From assembly GCF_040581485.1 (NCBI RefSeq), contig NC_090129.1:32970764-33034763 (forward strand): DNA of 64,000 nt. Reading direction: 5' to 3'. Source of the stretch: Linepithema humile (taxonomy: Eukaryota; Arthropoda; Insecta; Hymenoptera; Formicidae). Under the pieces are notes generated by a model, which worked only from the letters and a program-made list of their open reading frames with translations, had not been told where the DNA came from and made no database searches. Below, in pieces: positions 51,601 to 64,000 of the stretch. The stretch's first letter is position 1. The number at the start of each line of letters is the position of its first letter. A program made the position numbers and the translations under genes.

Positions 51601-54399
51601 CGTGGGCTTTTATAGGGCGGTTTACGATGCACCCCCATAGTCGCGTCGCGTTGTTGCACCGGCAGGACGAACAAAGACGTAGTTGCGGCGTCGAAGAAAT
51701 CTCGCGAAAAGTCTGCCGAAAACTTTCAATGGATCCTTTCTTTAATATCATTTTTCGGTACGCGCATACTTCTCCCTTGCTCGCATTAATTTTAATATGA
51801 TTATAATTCTAAGACTTATTTTCGTAAAGTCAAGTCAAAGGGATGAAAGCACGTGGCAAATTGCATCAGCATGTTATTTTTAAAAGACGTTACCTTAATG
51901 AAGGATATAATCTGTCGCGCGACGAATTAATTAGAATGAATTGTTTGACACGGAAGCTTCCGACGAACGAATTCAACGTTAAATTTGGAAGATAATTCGT
52001 CCCAATTTCTAAAGTTCGCCACTTCTCGAGACGAGATGACGCAATCCCTCGAGAAATCGCGGCCCCTCGCGAGCCTGAGTGAAGCAAGGGTCGGTTGACT
52101 CTCGTCGCCCTAAAGCGTCTCGGAACAAAGACGTTCCTAATTCGATCGCGATGCTTTGTTCGTTCCGCTCGGAAACACATACGACGTTGTTCGTATTGAT
52201 TTTCCTATTTCTCTCCGCTCATCATATTACTCATGCTCTATTTATTTAACTCCTACGTGATATAACATCAACAGACTTAATTCTCAACGATCTATTATCA
52301 GTAAAAATTTAATAACAAATATAATTTACTAGTTTTTATAACGCATTTTTTTCAAGTTTACTGTAATTCTCTTAAGTAAAAAGTACGATGACATCTAGAA
52401 ACATCTCTGCTGTGGCCGAAGCTCAGCAGGCAAGAAAAGCCGCTCAGGAATCGCGAGTCTCACTAATAAATAAGTATGCGAATAAATAAGCTACGAAGTG
52501 GCGATTTGTTGAGTGCCGCCGCTATCAGCGTGGAAACGAGTTTATTCCGGCATTATGACGTCATTAGTCAGACATTATCGCCGTATGGCCGGCCTCCGTC
52601 GATTGGCAAAGATACCGGAAGAGAGGGCATCGGGATTCCGGGGCTGATTGCGCGGGACAAGGTCGTCGTTACCGTGACAACGGTTTAGTCCGCGGCACGT
52701 GCTGCCTCGGTACCTCCTCGTCTACTGACCCTAAAATGTACGCGGGCGACAATCACTTTGGACAACCCCGTGGGATTTAGGTTACTGTCACTGGGTTTCG
52801 TAGGAAGTGGCGGAGATAAAATATCGCCGGCGAGGATATTGAATCCGATCCTCGGATTGATATCGTCACGCGGAAACAATTTGCCGTCCCCGGTTCGCCG
52901 GAAGCGTACGTAGCGGGATCAACGATATCCGGCTGTACTCCAATAATTACAAGGGATTAATTCAACTAGATGGAAACTGACGGGATAGTTTGAGACTTCG
53001 CATTTATTTCGCCGAAGGTAGATGATAACAGAAATGACAGTCTACGCGTAATCGATCAAACAATTTGACAAAGAGCTGAGTAATCTCTCGAGTCGTGTAA
53101 CTATATTCTCCCTTTCTACACGCGTCGAAACGAAATAAAATCAAACAAGATATCTTTCCTTTTAATGTAATGCGATCGCCATAAAACGCAGTCAGTGTAC
53201 AATACTGAGCGAAATATAATTTTATTCGTGACAGGCTGTGGAAAAAAATCCAATCGAGACGTGCACGAAGTCGCAAAAATGGAACAAAGACCGCTCCCGC
53301 TAAAGAAAGGGAAATTTGCGCTCGTCGAGCGGAATGCAAAGTGAGAGCATCCCTCAAATGGGTCGTGGGGGTGCAGTCAGTCCCTTTCTTTGTCTTCCGC
53401 GCCGCGTGTCGCACGATGTTTCGGCCGTGCGACAGCAATGCGTTACGCGGACAAAGAGCCCGGTCTTCGCTGATATATAGCCGTTCGGAAGCCCGGAATC
53501 CAGCGAGCTCGGTGAAGGCTAAATGGGGTGAAGGTCTCCAGGGTTGGGAGTTGTGCCGGGGCTTTAGGGGTGGTTAGTAGATCGAACTTGGCCGGGAAGG
53601 GCCGAAGTGGCGACAGTACACCCTCGAACTTTAGGCTTCGATTTTGCAGCTCGCTTCCGGATACCTACATCTACTTTACGAAAATGTTAACATAATCCCC
53701 CCCGCAGTTTCAGACTTTGCTTTCTCACCACGTATCGAACGCCCGAATGATATTTGACCGAGGGTCTCGATATGAACGTAAAATATCGTAAGATATACAT
53801 TATACATAGAAAAAAAACTCTGATAACCCATAAATGTAAGCAAACAATTTTTTACACTTTCACTAATAATTAGTAAATAGCTTTTAAAAAAACTATCTTG
53901 CTTGATATCATTACTGAACAAACAATAATATATTATTCACGCGAGAAAAAATATCGATCGAATTCTCAATGTCAAATTCTCAATATTGCAATCAGAGAAT
54001 GACTGTTGATCGTAAATATTGATTTCGAGTTGATACGATGCCTAGCAGTGCGAATCAGACTTTATGAAGACATCACTAACCTACAGCAAGTGATATCGCA
54101 GTGTCAGTTACATGCAGAAACAGATCCCCCTCTCCAGCATCCAACGCTTGTCACAAGATGATAACATTGCATCGCTTCAGCGATGTATTTGTAGGAAACC
54201 ATATTTCCCCTTTCTGTCATCATCATCCGCCTTCCTATTATTCCCCGTTTTCGCTCTATTGTGCTTTATGTATTGATACTCTCATGACTGTAAATATATA
54301 AATTCAAAAATCTTTGACAGCAAACTTTATCAGCAACGATAGAAATATTTCATATATTTCGATAAATTCATGATAAAGCAATGTTTTTAATGTGATTTC

Positions 54400-54421
54400 T
54401 TTTTTTCTGTTTCAGGTAAGT
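54400..54421 (+). promoter_or_regulatory. Recursive splice site (ratchet point)
   Basis: A pyrimidine-rich stretch (TTTCTTTTTTTCTGTTT) is followed directly by CAG at 54413-54415 and GTAAGT at 54416-54421. An ideal 3' splice site thus abuts an ideal 5' splice site with no exon between. In Drosophila this zero-nucleotide-exon signature marks stepwise removal of long introns. It lies 16.4 kb downstream of the donor at 37963/37964, on the same strand. This strongly suggests that the region is intronic to a plus-strand transcript. I found no second equally good site in the window. Confidence 0.7.
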
Positions 54422-54552
54422 TCACGACTACTTTGGAGTTTTTGATTCTATGTTCGATTGACCCATCATTCTGTAAGTTTTTATTTGATAATTATCTATA
54501 TCAATCACGCACACACACACATAGTTACACATTGATTGATATAAATAAATGT

Positions 54553-54618
54553 CAATACTGATATCGCAGAGTACGTCGTATCAAGTATTGATTAACGTAG
54601 CGCATATCAAGCGCTACG
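54553..54618. repeat. Two adjacent short inverted repeats
   Basis: CAATACTGATA (54553-54563) pairs with TATCAAGTATTG (54579-54590). Six bases further on, CGTAGCGC (54596-54603) pairs perfectly with GCGCTACG (54611-54618) around a seven-base loop. Both lie about 140-200 bases downstream of the recursive splice site. Confidence 0.6.
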
Positions 54619-55417
54619 CATTTTTAAAACGTATTTAATATAAAAATACGACTTTTTAAAATACCTTTAAAAATATTTATCAAATCACATTCTCGTGATC
54701 AGGAAATGAAAGATTTCACGCACTATTTTGAAGCGATAATATATTTCTCATATAAAGTAATTTAATTTTTTATATAAAATAATTTAATTTGTAATTTAGT
54801 CTAAAAGATAGAATCTTTATTTTTTAAATAGAATGTTAATGTTGCGTTTTTCTCCTACATAAAATTACCGTTATAATATAAAATCATCTTCTGTTAATCT
54901 TGCGTTCATGTAATCAAAAATGTGTGCTGGAAAACCACGTGGCTCTCTTTACGCGAGTCTGTGCACACGTGAAACCTGTTGCAACATTGTCAAATGGCAG
55001 CAGTGTACGTGCTGATCAGCAGATGTCGCCCAGCGATACGATGCTAGCAGTCTCTATCGGACGTATTGTAAACCGGAGTGGTTTGGTAAGCTTCTCGCGT
55101 TTTCTGTGGTCTGAACTGTACTGCCACCTACTACTTCGAACAAACTCGTCGAAGGCGAGTGGTCTCCCCGATACGGAAGTTACCTACTTGACTAACTCTT
55201 CGGTCTGACTACAAGTGACTTCGATCACTTACCAGTCGCGCGAACAGTTTTCGCACACAAGTATCAAACGGATATGTTGTTTCATTTACAAATTTACGAA
55301 ATATTTAATTAATATTATTTTTCTGATCCATTTAGATTCACGGCTTATGAGAATATGTCAAAATTCACGCATTTCTCTGAATTATAGATGATAATTTTTT
55401 CACACAATTTTTTCGAG

Positions 55418-55532
55418 AATGCTAGAAAATCGAGTTGCCATATTTTATTGATTTTTTTTATTTATTCTTTTGATAAATGCTAGAAAATTTATTATATTTT
55501 ATTGATTGTATTCATTTATTTATTCCCACGGT
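55418..55532. repeat. Tandem duplication, unit about 58 bp
   Basis: AATGCTAGAAAAT followed by ATATTTTATTGAT and a T-rich tail occurs at 55418 and again at 55476. The two copies diverge by scattered changes and the block is non-coding. Confidence 0.7.
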
Positions 55533-58500
55533 TACTTTTATATTGTAAATTAAATTACTTTAGATGAGAAATGTTAAAAATATTGTTTCAAAAATGGTGC
55601 ACATCTGTCAGTTCTACAAGAAACTCGATTTAGCTTTGTCTGAATCTTTCATTAACTACATAATTACGCTATATAGTTTTCTCGAAGACTCGTTATGAGC
55701 AAACCTCGGTAATTTCTTTCGCGCAGGTCAGTGCACCCTCACGCCGCACTCTTTCTTTATTGTTGACGAAGTGAGAGGGTAGACAGTCGGATTAAGTATC
55801 CTTACCGCAAAAGTATGTTGTGCAACAACATTGCTGTGAATTGCGTACTAGTAACAGCATGATCCGTATGAGTCTCATTTATCTAGCATAACGATCCTTT
55901 ATGGATTTACTATTCTGTCTGCTATGAGATAAGTTGTAAAGATAGAGTGTGTGATCAACCATGCAAATCATGTCAACATTTGATAGGTGTAATGTAACAA
56001 TACTTTTAATAATATTTAGAGAGTGAAATATTAAGCCTCGGTCGCTATTTATTAAACTATAAAATATAAAATTCTCTTTAACACTTAAAGAAGCATCTAG
56101 ACATTAATAAAAATAATAATTTTTTGAAATACGACGACTAAATACAAACAAAGCAACTATTTAATATAATTTTTTTAACCGGTTATTTTAATTCGTTTTG
56201 TCGCATTATAATTAGTTTACACTTAATTAACAATTTCTGTTGGACATAACAAATAATATACAGCCTTAATGTTGATTTCCCTTTCTTTCAATCACTGGCA
56301 CTAACATTCTTACGTGCAAGTAGACGCTGCTAGTACAACCTCTCCAAACGGCGTTCAGTTAACGACGTGAAAGTCGATGTAAGACGCGATAGAATTTTCA
56401 CTTTGTACGAGAGTATTTCCCGGTTTTCTTACACATAAATGTGTATGTCGACCATTTTACTCCGAGTTCGCTGAATTACTATTTATTCTTAAGCTTATAT
56501 TCTTTCTATTGAATTTGTTGAAAAGGAGTAAATGACTAGCGTTATTTGTCGAATGTCAGCAAAATATATTTAATTTGGGAAACTAATGAAATTGTTTTTT
56601 ATAGTTATTGCGTACGTAATTTATTAAGAAAAGTTGATATCAAATGATGTAGTTTTGAGTAAACTCGATTGTTATTATTATTACAGAAATATCATTTTTG
56701 TAATATTTGAATTATTTTAGATGAATATATTTAGTCATATATATTATTTCATTAGAGCTTCGCTCTAATTGCCAACATATCACGAATATGTTGTGCTTTA
56801 TATTAAATCTACAAACAAATCTGAGATAATGAAGCTAGACCTCATAAATTTAATTATGGGACATATCTGCAAATCTCACGCATAATGCATGCGTGCAATT
56901 ACTCATGGCACGTGGCGACTCGGTTGGTTCACTGGTCAACTATAGAGATTCTGATGCACCGGTGCACTGGTGTGCATACGACGTCAGTGCGCCGACTGGT
57001 TGTTCGGGCTTGCGATGGTATTTGCTAAACGTGCCTGCGCGCGTGTGCGTTCACGTAACCGATTCTCGCACACGAGCGAAGTCAAAGTTCAGTCACTCCG
57101 TAACCTCCTTTCGATCGAAACTATTACACACTAGCCAGCGACTCTCAACCAATCGGATCTTTCTTTTTTTTTACTTTCATTCTCGTTAAGCTTCGCAATA
57201 AGGCGTCAGCGAATCATTAAACACTTTTGCCGCTGTAACAGTTTATTAATCTGACAAGGCTTAAGTAAGTTGTAAAACTCTAAACGTTTCTTTCATATGC
57301 ACATATATTTTCCCATTGGTTTTTATTGTTAGATTCTTAGCGGTTGAAAGAATCGGCGTTGACAGAGTGTCGCGAAAGTATCACCGCTGTTCTCTTCAGT
57401 TGTAGATTTATTACATCGTCGTGTACCAAAATTTTATTTCGAGTCGTAATACGATCGTGCAATTTCTCGAAGATGCCACTCCCTCATTAGGTTAATGTAC
57501 CTCATGAAACTTTCACTCTCTTTCGCTTTCGCAGTGAAAACAGTAGGACGTAAGCGGCTGTGCGCCCCGATTTAAGTCGCAAGACGTAACTGACGCGAGT
57601 GTATGCTACAAAGTACGAAGTATACGTGTATCACATGGTGAAACAATTGCTGGCGATGTTCCGCACAGTCAATACGTTCTAATGGTCGTTATTATATGGA
57701 TCTGCATAATCGAGGATATGAAGATTCGAGGATTAAACGGTTGAAATGTAGAGCCGATTGTAAACGTGTCGCCGCGTCACATATGAGAAGCGTTCTCGTT
57801 TATTCGACTCGTTATGCAAATCGAAATCGATTTTAATAGCTAGAATTGATGATCTTAGCTATTGCGAAATGCAAATTATTCCCGCTGAACATAAACACAA
57901 TCATATACGCGACGCGTTACTCGAGCATGTGGAAATGGGAGCAGAAACTTGGAAAATAAATACGAATCAGTCATTAGTTTTGCGGCACCGGTCGATGGCG
58001 AAACGCGCCGCAATCACTACGAGGCGCTGGTAATAGATATTTATTCAAATTGCGTCCTGCGCAAATTTATAACACAGGCTAATCTTACGTACACGCGGGA
58101 TTCTATTCCGGAAATTATGCAACCGCTGCAATCACTACTCTCTCGCGTTGTTCGTTGTCTTGTTAGGAAATAAAACTTTACTTCCCAATTTCATCACTCT
58201 CCGTTGCATAAGTAAACGATATGTGGAATGACATAATTAGCGGTTGAGCTGATATATTCGATCATTTGTTTCCTTTTCTTATTTATGATTCGGAATAATC
58301 GGGTCGATACAAGCGGTGAAAATGGAAGAAGCGTCGAGATCTTTCCGACACATATTCTCTTTCGCGCTCTAAAAGACGAAGGAACAAGTGAGAGAAATCT
58401 CGGATAATCTGCGTTTCAGTAAAATAGCAAAAGATACGTTGACAATCCTTTCAAAGTTACATACGAAAGAAACTTGGTATGCACGAGTCGTCCAGGTGTT

Positions 58501-58662
58501 TCTTTTTTTTTTTTTCTTCCAGACAATGTTCAGGTCTGTGACGTTCAACGTTGCCTTCGGCGCCGTCGCGATCGGCTAGAAGCGCGTCTCCTCGCGCCCA
58601 TTATCGGAAGAACTTAAAATTCATCGTGCTACCCTACCTTTTATCGATCTGATCAAGAACCG

Positions 58663-58822
58663 ATGGCTCCCTACAGCCCCGTTACGTCGGTCGGAACGTG
58701 GTGCTGGCGCGCGAAAGTAAAAGTAGGCGGGCAGCACGCGTTGAACTGCTTGAAACGCGTCCTCGAACGGTCGCTGCACCACGAGGAGTTACCCCGGCCT
58801 CTGGTGTTGAGCAACCAGTCAG
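58663..58822 (+). CDS. Candidate alternative first coding exon (weak)
   Basis: An ATG in good context (ACCGATGGC) opens a frame of about 53 residues (MAPYSPVTSVGTWCWRAKVK and onward to LVLSNQS) that reaches a donor-like CAGTCAG, then GTAACT. The composition is more protein-like than that of neighbouring ORFs, and it sits inside the inferred intron where an internal promoter is plausible. No family is recognised and chance cannot be excluded. Confidence 0.15.
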
Positions 58823-60350
58823 GTAACTGTAGTTCAGTTTCGCCTCGGCTCTCAGAAGTTTCTCGAGTGCCGCGAGATGCATCCCTAAAAATTTCATTTC
58901 AACGACGGGACGCCGCCGCGATGGCACCGGGCGGTCTTTCTGAAATCTCAATTCCCCCCCCGCGGCTTCATTCACCGAAACTTCTCGCGTCTTCCGTCGT
59001 CGAGCTGCGCCGAGAAGTTTCGTCCTTAAACTCGACGTTGCGTTTGAGCAAAACGGAATCGATAGCGTGCGGAATGCATACCGTATTGCTTACGGGCTCT
59101 TAAATTTCATAGAGGCTAGATTTCGCCACGATTGCCGCACAAGTCTCTTGGAGCTTGAATTTCTTTCGTAACTTGGCTCTTCCAGACCTTGGATGTTTAC
59201 TTTCTGACGATCGCGTGAGTGATCGCTGTTCACAGCGCGGAGGAGGTCCTGTTGGACACACTGTTTCGCGAACAGTGGCTGCGCTTGGTGGGAGCTTATT
59301 CGGTCGTTGGGTTGCGTTGAGCAAGCCGAGAGCGAGCAGCAGTCACCTCGATAGCGAGTGTTGAACCCGCGGGAATCTAGGCCGGCGCACTGACACACCG
59401 CGTATACGAAAGGCGAGCGTATTAACACATACGAGTCGCGATCTGTATATATCAGCCCGGTATCGTGTTCACGTATACTAGTACGCGCATACGAACGACT
59501 GGATGTATTGAGGATCATCAGGGATTTTCAAACGAGCGCAGCATTGTTATAGTCGCGAATTTTAGACGGATGCTGCAGTCGTTTCAATCTGCCGTCACAT
59601 TTTCTCGTAATCCCTTCAGGACAGGCCCGATCAAGAACTTTAACCTCCGATTGTGAAGTCGCGCGCGCGCGCCCTGCATTATTAAAGGCCAAGTCATGTT
59701 AATTAATATTGCAGCTCGGTAATCGGGATGGATTAATCGACAGCTGCATCTGTTGAAGGAGAGTACGAAGAGCAGCGTGCGTGTGCGCAATGCGTGCCAG
59801 TAACGCCGAAAGTGTCCCACTAACGCGAGAGAACAACGACCTGGCGAGTCTCTCTCTCCTCTGTCCCTGCTCTCCTCTCCTCTCGTACCCTGCCCATCCT
59901 CTCCGTCCTCCGCACTTTGCGTCATCAAACGCCTCTAATAACGCACTGTCGTTGTCGCTCGGCTCGATACAAGCCCGACCCGTTTCGCTCGCGAGAATCA
60001 GCGAAGAATTTCGCTACGTGCTCGATTTTGCGAACACTTTCATTGGGAGAGTCGATTCGCGAAGCGAAATTTCTACGCGGATACGACGAATGGAAAACGA
60101 ATGCGATTATGGAAAATTAGAAGGATAGCGATGTGAAAATTCTTTAATTTAAGAATCGATATTGGCACTCTGTCAATTTCGGAATAAAAAAAAAGTTAAA
60201 TATTTGAACAGTAGAAATATCACGAAAAATTATTTAACTTTTTCTCAGTTTCTCTGCGCTTTAATACGGAAATTATCAAGTTCATTACTTATTATATAAT
60301 TTCCTGATTTTGAATGTTTCAAATTTTGCTTCTTTATTCATTTCGTTCTA

Positions 60351-60371
60351 TTTTTTTTTTTTTTTTTTTTT
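60351..60371. repeat. Poly-T tract
   Basis: Twenty-one consecutive T. No retroelement body or target-site duplication was seen on either side. Confidence 0.95.
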
Positions 60372-63300
60372 GTAAGAAGTACCAGAAAGACTCATTTGAT
60401 GTCGTATTCTTTTCATCTGATACTTCTAATATTAAATGATAAGCGTGCAGTGATCAAAATGTGGCAATCCACTTATATCGATCGATCAGGCGATACTTTG
60501 CTTCTATTGCTATCAGAAACTCGAGAACTCCCGTATTAAAGTATTTATCGGACGAATCGGTGACTCTCTCGTCAACGCAAACGGAAGTCGTTTGTCAAAA
60601 GGGTTTGGTCGTCGCGATTGTAGGCCGCGGTCAGACTTAGAAACGCTCATTCCGGCTTTCTCGGTCGATGGAGGGTAGATTCATAGCGTTCGATCGGCTA
60701 TTATGAAACAGCAAATTCATGCCGGAGCGTAGCGCGGACGTCGAACTCTCGGGTCCGCTCACGGCGTTACGAAATCAGGAACTTTCAAGTCCGCGTGTGC
60801 GTTTGTTACACCACACCAATTTCTAAGAACGTAATCCCGATGTGACGACAGAATTATTAATTTTGCGGCGCATCGCCGTAGCGGGCCATCCGATCTTTTA
60901 TCGGACTCCGCAACTTCACACAGCCCCGAATTCTCAGATCTTTGATTTGCCAAAGACCGTCTGATCCTCAGATCTTGGACGCTAAATGAGAAAATAGTTA
61001 CGATAAACATTTATCGCCTCTGAAGCGTCTTATGTGAACGAATCCTATTCGTTGCAACGTTTGAGCTCCATCTGCGCTAGAAAGCATCAAGGATAAGTCC
61101 GCCCACGACGGAGCGGTTCGTAGTCGCGAAACGGCGCTTGCGAAATTCATTAGCGGCTGAATGCAGGCACGCAGACCCGATCGCGAGAGTTCAATCTCGT
61201 TGCTAGAGCTGCCATTTGGATAACGCACGAGGAAACGAATATCATATGAAACAGCTATCTATTATTTACGCATTTATAAATAATTTCGAGAAAAATTTAT
61301 ATAATATTCACTCGACGGGAAAACTCATTTACAGGTATTCATTTTCCGATAAAATCTTTGCTTTATGAATTACGAAACAATGGGATGTGTGTTATATAAA
61401 TGGAGGGATGTAACAATACAATAAATATGATACTTGGAAAATTTATTTTTTCCACTGTAAAAAATGTACTCTTTCATTAAGAAAAAACTTGAGAAGTATC
61501 AACAATTAAATTTTATTCCGTATCTCCAAAGTTTTGTCTGCGTAATATCATAGATATCGTTTATTATTCTCGTTATCGGCCATTGCTTCTATTTTGCGAC
61601 ACAATGCAAATATCTTATAATAACAGATTGTAGCGTCGAGTATTCTGGAATTATTCGAGCGTGTACTAGAGTGGCGCGAGTGTATATGTATCTTATCGAT
61701 TTCTATACTTCTACAACTATAATTGAGCTTTCAAATCCGAATCGATCACTAAACAAAAAAAAAAATATCTGCAATAAATCACTTACTGACTTGCAATTCT
61801 TTATGTCGGACACATTAATAATGGTTATAAATGCGATTATTTCGATATTGCGGCACTCTCTTTTCGTAGCGTGTTTTCGTACATTACATAAATTTTCGTA
61901 AAATGTGTATCGCAGAACATTTATTCTCAAGTCTGAAATTAACAAATGCTAAAATAATTTGACAATTTTTAAGAGATTAAAGGTTTGAGGATTTAAGGGG
62001 GGGGGGAGAGAGAGATTTTTTACAGTTTACAAATACATTATTCAGAATAATAAAAAAATAATTGGGACTTGGGACAGAAAAGCACATTTGCTGCACCTTT
62101 CGGTGCAGCGAGGCTGTGAAAGCACCCTAAGGCAAAGCAAAAGCGAGCCGTGTGGCCAAGCCGCTCACCCCGTCCTCGACAGCGGTGGTTCGTCGTCCGC
62201 GCGCGGCCTTCGGAAATGGGGACGTTCGCTAGCAGTGTCGTGGATCCGAAAGAGGAACGGCGACAGCGTCATTGCGAGCCAGAGAGAACGAGCAGGAGAG
62301 ATAACGAGAGCGAGGAGGAGAGAGACAGGGAGCGGGATGTGGAAAAGACGAGGAAAAGGCAGGTTCCGCCGGGAGAGAATAACTCCGGTGCACAAGGGGA
62401 CAATTTTCACTCGGCGCTTCGATTCGGTCGTCGCGAATAACTGGCCGAAAGTAAGAAAGGGAAGGACAAGACGCGATCGGTTTCGATACATGCACAATGC
62501 ACGCACACGTGCATGCCTGCTTCGCCTTCGGAGCGGAGATTTGTCCGCCCTGACATCGGGAGCGCAATGCACTCTCGGCAAGACCTTGTCCTGAACAGTG
62601 GCTTTCAACAGATTATGCCGTTTCAAAGTGAGCTATTGGCAGCGTTATATGGTTACACATCGCGCGGCAATTCCAATTGTCGTTTTGTTGAAGGCGAATT
62701 GCGACGCCGCGAAGCCGCACTCAATGGATCGTAAGACGGGCAATTAAATTATCTAAAATTAGATATGGGCGTTGATCGTTAATTGCGCGATGAGCATACG
62801 GGTCTGCGATATTTGTCCTCCCCCACCTTCCGCACGCTCTCCTTTCCGACGATAACTCGACACTACGAATAGTCGCCATGAACACGCAGCGCGGCTGGAT
62901 GGTGTAAATATATTACGCGACAAATATGCCGTGACAGAGTAACGGCTCGACAGGGACGCGGGTGTCCGAATAAATCAATGGCGACACCGAGGCTGGGATG
63001 GAAAAGTAGGACTGAAAAATTGTGCGAAAAAAGAAGTTTGCATTTCTTTTTTTTTCTCTCTTTTTTTTTTTTTTTCCCTTTTCGCGATTTACATTCGCGG
63101 CGACGCGAGCCGCCACAATGCGAAAGTTGTCTTTCGCCTTCGCGTTATCATCGTCGATGACGTCTCTGCGCGCCCGTGTCCTTTCGAACCCCTTAATCGC
63201 GAATGGAATATGCGCCCCCGATTTCGAAGGCCGATCGGGCAACGCACCGAGTGTCGGTCAACCGAGTGATCTCTGTTCTAGCCGTCGTATTTAAGGCACT

Positions 63301-64000
63301 CTCACACCGCGTGAGTTTTCCAAAAACGCTTTACCTCTTCGCAGCTCTTTCTGTTTATCAATTATTTCTTTCGTGATTGTGTTATACAGCTGAATTAAAA
63401 CATGTCGCTCTTTTATTTAGCCTGGTTGTTAAAAAAATTATAAGCTTCATTTATGGATTTTAGCGACTACAGAAAATTGTAATTATCATAAAGAGAAAAG
63501 AACTTTGCGTTCATTAGCACAAGCTTCGGCAGATTCTTCTCCCATTATTTCTATTTCATTTGTATTATCTGCAATGCATAGAAAGTATTCCTTATCTTCG
63601 AACATGAAACGCAGATCACTCGCGTTTACCAAGGTAACCGCCAGGCGACGTCACTCTCCTTATTGTTCTTTTCCTCATCTTTAATCAGTCGGTCCGCTGG
63701 GACGGCTATACTGTGACACTCGAGAAAGCATGCATCGCGCGGCTGAATGCACAGGTTGACTCGACTGGTTGAGTGAGTGAGCGAAGATGACGTCAGAGCA
63801 CGGTTGCAGCGCCCTAGATCGAGGGAGGTCACCGTGTGCCGGGCCGATGGCCCGCCGAGGTCGTACCCTCGGTCTCTCCGCGCCGAGTACGCTTTTCGTC
63901 TAGTCGTTTCTAGGTTGGGTTACGTCTCCAGAACGTGGGAGGCCGCCGAGTGCAGCCTCGGAAATCCGATATGCCATCTAGTGTACGATGCTCTAGGTCA

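Larger units (their letters stand above)
37964..64000 (+). other. Inferred giant first intron (26 kb or more)
   Basis: After the donor at 37964 no convincing coding exon appears on either strand to the end of the window. The recursive splice site at 54415/54416 is on the plus strand and is the kind of element found in long insect introns, so intron status is the simplest reading. The stretch contains CpG-rich patches (about 42.5-42.85, 45.4-46.0, 59.8-60.0, 62.1-62.5 and 63.0-63.3 kb) that may be enhancers or alternative promoters. Overlapping ORFs in those patches show only simple-sequence composition. No nested gene, tRNA or transposon ORF was recognised. Confidence 0.45.

Noticed and set aside
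58501..58523. Long T tract ending CTTCCAG, a possible 3' splice site
   Set aside because: The signal is good, but the following sequence gives only about 30 codons in the phase of the known donor and no clear downstream donor, so no exon was called.

Overview
This window looks like an insect nuclear genome, most likely a hymenopteran and possibly an ant. The clues are split genes with short AT-rich introns, AT-rich intergenic DNA mixed with CpG-dense stretches, many GA/CT microsatellites, an insect-type AKAP1 gene and very long non-coding spans. The lineage is inferred from general character; there is no decisive marker. No bacterial, viral, CRISPR, rRNA or tRNA signature was found.

Layout. 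(1) 1-3471, minus strand: the 5' part of a five-exon gene for a secreted low-complexity protein. It has a signal-peptide exon, a seven-residue Leu/Ile/Pro repeat and a large Ala/Asn-rich repeat block, and it runs off the left edge. A TATA box lies about 105 bp upstream of its ATG. (2) 6275-8396, minus strand: a complete five-exon coding region for an AKAP1 orthologue (mitochondrial outer-membrane anchor, KH domain, Tudor domain) of 571 residues. Part of the AT-rich 4.3-6.27 kb stretch is probably its 3'UTR. (3) 8.4-35.8 kb: no convincing multi-exon gene. This span is intergenic or unannotated intronic/UTR DNA. It holds a 32-bp perfect palindrome, a foldback element of about 255 bp, two AT-rich tandem duplications, a small GC-rich dispersed repeat and one short ORF with a membrane segment. 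(4) 35.8-37.96 kb, plus strand: a CpG-rich, GA-rich promoter and 5' region followed by a probable first coding exon of a proline-rich protein. (5) 37,964 to the right edge: most simply the giant first intron of that plus-strand gene. A near-ideal recursive splice site (polypyrimidine tract, then CAG joined to GTAAGT) at 54,415/54,416 supports this.

The two left genes share a strand but nothing in the sequence shows that they work together. The right half is chiefly regulatory and intronic. It contains several CpG-rich patches, GA tracts and X-box-like imperfect palindromes, which would fit a large, developmentally regulated locus. All exon structures were worked out by hand from splice signals and reading-frame continuity and have not been checked against transcripts.
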